Shown: in pieces, positions 59,374-64,000 of the stretch | Layout of the letters: the number at the start of each line of letters is the position of its first letter | How positions within the stretch are numbered: position 1 is the first letter of the stretch | Position numbers and translations under genes: made by a program | The notes under the pieces: generated by a model | Database searches by the model: none | Told to the model about the DNA's origin: nothing | The model's input: only the letters and a program-made list of their open reading frames with translations | Source: Wurfbainia villosa | Taxonomy: Eukaryota > Streptophyta > Magnoliopsida > Zingiberales > Zingiberaceae | NCBI GenBank assembly: GCA_025175895.1 | Contig: CM045993.1 | Location: 57,106,621 to 57,170,620 of the forward strand | Direction of reading: 5' to 3' | DNA: 64,000 nucleotides

Positions 59374-60651
59374 TTATTTAGATGGAACCAAGTTCAGAAT
59401 ATACATTGCCGTATCCAATGCATACCCCCAGAATGAATCTGGCAACTCAGAATAACTCATCATCGATCTAGCCATCTCCATAAGAGTCCTATTCCTTCGC
59501 TCCGCTACACCATTCTGCTGGGGTGTGCCAGGTGTAGACAATTGGGATTGAATCCCAACCTCTGATAAGTAATTCCTAAACTCTCCCAAGAGGTACTCAC
59601 CACCACGATCTGATCGTAGGGTCTTGATACTTTTACCTTGATGGTTCTCCACATCAGCCTTGAATTCTTTGAACCTGTCAAAGCATTCAGACTTGCGGCG
59701 CATCAAGTAAATGCATCTATATCTTGAATAATCGTCTATAAAAGAGACAAAATATTCAAAACCACCTCTAGCCTGGATAGACATAGGACCGCACAAATTA
59801 GTATGAACCAATTCTAACACATCTTTGACTCTATACCCCTTGGCCTTGAAAGGCCTCTTGGTCATTTTACCTTCCAAGCAAGATTCGCAGGTTGGGAGAT
59901 CCTCCACCACTAATGAACCCAAAGGTCCATCAGCTATCAACCTTTGAATTCTACTCAGGTTAATATGACCAAGCTTTAGATGCCAAAGATATGTCTGGTT
60001 CATCTTCGAAGGTTCTTTTCTCTTATTGGAATTAGAAGATGAGTTATTTACTTCTATATGCATCGTGGGAGCTTTTGGTTCAAGAGTATACAAATTGCCA
60101 ACCAATGTACCTGAACAGATAATCTCTCTATTTCTTTTTATAACAACTCTGTCATTAAAAGAAACAGAATATCCATCCATAATCAATTTTGAAATCGAAA
60201 TCAAATTCTTTCTAAATGTAGGTACATAAAGACAATTTCTCAAAACCAAAACTTTATTTCTATCAAACGATAAATGAACGTCTTCCACTGCAATAGCCGC
60301 TACCTTTGTAGCATTGCCCATGTAGACGGTAATTTCTCCTTCAGCTAGTCGTCGGGTTTCCTGGAACCCCTCCAAAGAATTGCAGACATGATCAGTTGCT
60401 CCCGTATCTACACACCAGGTACCGATAGATAACACCACTAAACACGTTTCAACGACTAAGGCAGAAGATATACCTTTGTTCTGCTTTAGGTTGGGGAAGT
60501 CTTTCTTCCCATGTCCAGTCTGTTTGCAAGTGAAGCACTTGCCTTTCGGCTTCTTCACTCCTCCCTGAGGTCCACCCACCATTTTTTCTCCACCTTGTTT
60601 CTTCTTCTTCTTGCCTTTCGGCTTAGAAGTAGAAACCTTCTGAGCAACCAT
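59374..60651 (-). pseudogene. pol: CCHC knuckle, protease and integrase core of element J
   Basis: A 425-residue open piece. The zinc knuckle at about 39-52 reads CFTCKQTGHGKKDFP, so its last Cys is Phe. The protease motif CVDTGATDHVCN is at about 80-91. The pre-integrase zinc domain (WHLKLGHINL, CESCLEGK) is at about 222-265. The core has VHTNLCGPM, where relatives including I have VHSDLCGPM, so the first catalytic Asp is Asn. LRSDRGGEY and NGVAERRNRT keep the other two residues. It ends at a stop where I reads on into SVPSTPTEL. Confidence 0.88.
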
Positions 60652-60833
60652 GGCTTCCTGCCTAGCAGCCCGATTCTGGTATCCGAAAAGTTCCTTTTCC
60701 CCAAATCATCCACAGGCCTAGAAGGACACTCATCGACAGTTAAGACACTATCCAAATTTCTTTTCCAATCAATATTATTTGGGTACAGTAAGTTTATTTC
60801 TTTTAATATCACAGCAAGTGGGTTGAAAGCCAT
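60555..60833 (-). pseudogene. gag: Gag of element J (two internal deletions)
   Basis: The start MAFNPLAVILKEINL and NIDWKRNLDSVLTVDE match element I, but the middle is lost. Compared with I at 35540-36123, one deletion joins GGGGAAAAG to a segment at GAACTTTTCGG, and a second joins at a shared GCCATG, removing most of the gag core. The result runs out of frame and overlaps the knuckle frame beginning at 60651. Functional Gag cannot be made. Confidence 0.85.
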
Positions 60834-60859
60834 TTGAAAATCCTAAGAATCACAATGAT

Positions 60860-61877
60860 CAAAATATTAGATTTCAAATATTATTGATTCCTCAAAACAA
60901 AAAAATTCCGAAATCAACCAACACCTCAAAACACCGAGAATATCGCATGCCACACAGTGTGGACGTATACGAATTCTACATTTGCAAGAGGAGGTTTTAC
61001 CCATTAATTTTATTATCTTGTCAACCTTACTTTTTGACAAATAAAATTAATAGTTGGTTCCTCTTTGGCCCTACAAATAAAAGCAGTGACTCCGATGGGG
61101 AGGATACTTTTATTTGCATCTAAGTGTGCACCATTACACGATACTAAGGGAATTATTTCGGATTATGTGCCTTACCGCTGTGGAAGTACACACACTCCTA
61201 GATAATTTCCTATAACCATTATTTGACCTAGTGATCCGCAAACAAACCCATCCGCAGGGAGGAAGGCACTCAGAGCCGACGCGCAAGTTTGTTTGCATCA
61301 CTTGTCAAATTGTAATGGAGGCCGCGGGAATTTATAAAAATATCCCTCTCCCACTTAGTAATTTGAAATTGAGGAATTTTCCTAGCCTACGACATGCATA
61401 TCAAACAAAAAGCAATAAATATGAAAAATAAATTATTTTCCAACTATTATGGCTTTTGTCTTCAATATGACTCCCGTCGCATCGCCATCTCGTCCGCTCC
61501 TCCTACGCCATGTACGAGCCATCCGGAGATCCGAGCCGAGACTAAAACCTATTTTAATTTACATCCATCGATCCTATACTCTACGAGGGAGTGTACATGA
61601 AATCTAGATCGAAAGTAAAATAAAATAAAGAGTGGCTAAACAATGCCGTATTTAATTTACAAAAACTAAATACTAGCCTCGTCAACCCCGAGGATTCAAC
61701 AAAATAAATATTTACACACATACAATCACATACACACATATGGCCTTAATAGTCGGATCTTATGCCTCCAACCAAAGAGTTAAACTACGCATATCCTACT
61801 ATTATCCGACACATATAATATATGAAAAAGTGCATAAAAATTAACCGAATCCTAAACACACAAAACCGAAAACCTTG
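60860..61877 (-). other. 5' leader of element J
   Basis: About 1 kb between the PBS and gag, homologous to 36172-37174 of I. No supported gene. Confidence 0.7.
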
Positions 61878-61889
61878 GCTCTGATACCA
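61878..61889 (-). other. Primer-binding site of element J (functional, outer)
   Basis: The minus strand reads TGGTATCAGAGC, two nucleotides inside the extended LTR. A second copy lies within the LTR at 61911-61922. Confidence 0.9.
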
Positions 61890-61891
61890 TT

Positions 61892-63859
61892 TGTTGGTTT
61901 GAGCCCGGAAGCTCTGATACCAATTGAAGGGATTTCCCTTGTCGAGTCCGTGAGGGGAAACTTCGCTTCCCCTTCACCTCGGTTGCTTGACCATGGCGAT
62001 CCCTTCTATGTCCCCGGATTAAAAAAAATTTAATCCTAGATAAAAGAGATTGCCAAAGAAACCAAGTCATCATCGTGCTATTCGTTTAGAGAGGTCTCTT
62101 GAACAAACTAGTTGTTCAAGCGACCTTCCTCTATTCTACGAGTAGCCACGGAATAGACGATGTTCGGATCGCCGGTTTTTGTATTTATACTCGGGATCCA
62201 AGTATTATTTAGCCATTTACAGAAATATAACATGCTTATATTTGAAAAACAAAAACAAGCAATGAATAAAAGAGAAAGAAGAATAGGTATACCTCTTGGT
62301 CTTCTAATGTATGACCTTCCTCCATTTGGACGTCGTGTGGGCGACGATCCACCAAAAGTCGAAGCTCCTAGATCACAAAACTTTGTTCCTTGCTTTTCCC
62401 AAGCAAGAGGAAGAAGAGAAACAATGTTTTTCTCCTTCCAAAACTCAACCAACAAGGAGCTATCAAAGCCCTTGCCGCCGGCCAACTAGAAGGAGAAGAA
62501 GATGGTGGAAAACTACCAAGACACCAAGGGAAACCCTATATCTTGTTTCCACCACCAAAAGAGAATAAGAAGGGGACTTTGGGCGCCGACCAAGGCTGGA
62601 AAAGAGATGGAAAAGGCTGCTGGACGTTGGCCCAAAGAGGAAGAAGAAGAGAGAAAGAACCTTCCTTATTTGGTGCCACCCTAGCCTCAAAACCCTAATC
62701 CCAATCCTATCTCAAATAGGATTGCTCCTTGCCGCCCAAACCCTAGCTCTCCTCCTATTCATCATGTAATCCACGACCACTCCCCATGCCCTCCTTTTAT
62801 AGAGTTAGGGATAAGTCATGAATTAATCTCCTCCATTGGTTCTAGGGATTTAATCTCAACCGTCGGATCTAGAAATTTAATCTCAACCGTCGGATCTTAG
62901 AGATTTGATCTCTACCAATGGATCTTAGAGTTTTGTTTCTATCCATTGGATCTAAGCTTCATGAGGTGTTAATAGGCTATATTAGAGACCATGAGGAGGA
63001 GTTGGGTCTTGGCCACCCATGGATCAAGCCCACATAATGTCCGATCCACTAATGATGATCCAATCCACTAAAGGTCCATCATTGATCTACCTCACCAACC
63101 CCCATATGATAATATGGGCTCCATATATTATTTGTACATTTTCTCCCCGTGTTTAAGATCTCGAATGTCCGTCGATTAATTAATTTACTGACCATTAATT
63201 AATCAACATCTAACTCCTTGAGTAGTACCACTCAACCTTTTCATCATGCCAGACCAAGTCCACCTGCAGGGTTTACATGATGAACCTTATGAGCTCCTCA
63301 AGGGGACATCATCATCCTAATATATAGGACACGGTTTCCTCCTATAATCAATGGCACACCATATAAATAATATCATCTCCCAACTTACCGAGCCTATCGA
63401 TTTAATCTATAAATCTTGCCCATTGGTAAATCAAAGAGATGAGTACTAAGTATATGTGCCCGTTATTATATCGGGATTAAGAGCATGTACTAAATAATAT
63501 CTGAGGTCCGATTCGATTATGTAGTCAGCAATAAATCGAATCACCTCTATGTCGGTCCTGCTCAATACACACAAAGTGCACTAGTGTGATTCTATGGTCA
63601 AGACAAACCAATACCAAATCACACTACAACCATTCCGATGGTTTGTCCAAAGCCATCTCTGTTGTGAGCCTTTACTTATACTTTCCAAGGGGTCGATAAC
63701 ATGATCTCTTGTGTGACACCACACACCATGTTATCTACAATGTAAAGTATGAGACAATATTGCATAACCATAAAAATATACAAACAATGACCATGTGATT
63801 CTTATTTCAAAATAAAGATCTTCATACAAAAGATAGACTTTTCAGTATTCATCCCTACA
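61892..63859 (-). mobile_element. 5' LTR of element J
   Basis: 1968 bp, the same length as its partner. The extension is 61892-61924, with the captured PBS at 61911-61922, and the family start TGAAGGG is at 61925. The TATA box is at 62793-62804 (minus). The last bases are CCCTACA at 63859. Confidence 0.92.
62793..62804 (-). promoter_or_regulatory. TATA box of element J
   Basis: The minus strand reads CTCTATAAAAGG, with 27-nt U3 repeat units immediately upstream (about 62840-62950). Confidence 0.7.
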
Positions 63860-64000
63860 GGGACTTCGAGTGAGATGAGAGAATGAGTGAATTGTAAGTA
63901 GCTTATTAGGAGAACTTGGCCGAATGACTAAGTGTCGGATGAGTTTTCCCGACATCAGTCGACTGCCATGGAATGACAGTCGACTGCTCTGAGTCGAATG

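Larger units (their letters stand above)
55342..63859 (-). mobile_element. Element J, full-length copia retrotransposon with extended LTRs
   Basis: 8518 bp flanked by the perfect TSD gggac (55337-55341 and 63860-63864), inserted in K's 3' LTR. Both LTRs are exactly 1968 bp (55342-57309 and 61892-63859), which suggests a recent insertion. Each has 33 extra nt at its U5 end that include a second PBS sequence. Same family as I. Gag has deletions, and catalytic residues of integrase and RT are changed, so it was probably moved in trans or mutated soon after. Confidence 0.93.
2709..64000 (-). mobile_element. Element D, oldest host element, gag-only, heavily interrupted
   Basis: D is recovered by removing nested insertions: C from its 3' LTR, E, F and N from its interior, and L (with M, K and J) from its 5' LTR. 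Its own pieces are 2709-4164, 11743-12001, 12002-13493, 14832-15251, 40062-40801, 46734-47732 and 47733-49116. The rest of the 5' LTR lies past the window. Continuity is shown by exact TSDs of the inserts and by D's gag resuming in homologous order on both sides of N. It encodes only a decayed Gag, related to that of N. Confidence 0.82.
49117..64000 (-). mobile_element. LTR L (split by M and by K with J)
   Basis: It begins TGCTAGAGATC at 49117 with presumed TSD acttg (49112-49116). A 14-G tract at 49141-49154 leads into GTGAATAG, as at the edge of the C, N and D LTRs, so orientation is minus. Its pieces are 49117-49218 and 50442-50820, with a TATA-like CTATTTAAGG (minus) at 50753-50762. The remainder lies past the window, so solo or full status is unknown. 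Confidence 0.6.
50821..64000 (+). mobile_element. Element K, gag-only copia-type retrotransposon (right end outside)
   Basis: Plus-strand relative of C and G: 5' LTR 50821-51978, PBS, Gag, 3' untranslated segment, PPT, and 3' LTR from 54997, which is split by J and continues past 64000. The left flank is tgcat (50816-50820); the matching TSD copy lies outside. Pol is absent. Confidence 0.9.
54997..64000 (+). mobile_element. 3' LTR of element K (split by J, runs off the window)
   Basis: The pieces are 54997-55341 and 63865-64000. The join across J matches 50821-51290 of the 5' LTR. Palindromes at 63956 and 63977 are 21 nt apart. Confidence 0.9.

Overview
The window is plant nuclear DNA made almost entirely of nested LTR retrotransposons. 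I see no host gene, tRNA, rRNA or CRISPR array. The evidence is plant-type Ty1/copia elements primed by initiator tRNA-Met (PBS TGGTATCAGAGC), one Athila-like Ty3/gypsy element with an FMDD reverse transcriptase, and several intact 5-bp target-site duplications (TSDs). It looks like pericentromeric or other gene-poor heterochromatin of an angiosperm. A monocot such as a Zingiberales species is only a guess.

Layout, with letters used throughout. A (1-2516, minus): 5' end of a copia-type element with a 2.2-kb LTR. D (from 2709 past the window end, minus): the oldest host element, gag-only, split into many pieces. Its 3' LTR (2709-12001) holds element C (4165-11737, TSD ttctc), and C's own 3' LTR holds solo LTR B (5008-7244). 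D's interior holds solo LTR E (13494-14826, TSD atgac), Athila-like F (15252-40056, TSD gttga) and gag-only N (40802-46728, TSD attaa), which sits inside D's gag. F holds gag-only G (21038-26538) and, in its 3' LTR, solo LTR H (29027-39568, TSD cctta), which holds the full copia element I (30295-39090). D's 5' LTR (from 47733) holds LTR L (from 49117). L holds solo LTR M (49219-50441, TSD aaaac) and gag-only K (from 50821). K's 3' LTR holds full copia J (55342-63859, TSD gggac). Insertion order is therefore D, then C/E/F/N/L, then B/G/H/K/M, then I/J.

Functional content. C, G, K, N and D encode only Gag (SIRE/Maximus-like: copia gag domain, CCHC knuckle, Ser/Glu-rich stretches) between LTRs with a PBS and a polypurine tract. 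They match the TR-GAG concept and would need enzymes supplied in trans. I and J carry gag-pol in copia order but are broken. F carries a decayed gag-pol. No gene in the window looks intact and autonomous. Only C's 570-residue gag is open over its full length.

Most unusual signals. (1) The U3 promoters of several families carry arrays of the palindrome CAGTCGACTG spaced about 20-21 nt, two helical turns, just upstream of the TATA box. (2) In some LTRs these palindromes are replaced by GATC-type sequence while the partner LTR of the same element keeps them. (3) Both LTRs of J are extended by 33 nt that contain a captured PBS. (4) Both LTRs of N are extended by 11 nt copied from the PPT side. 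(3) and (4) look like priming or cleavage shifts fixed by successful integration.
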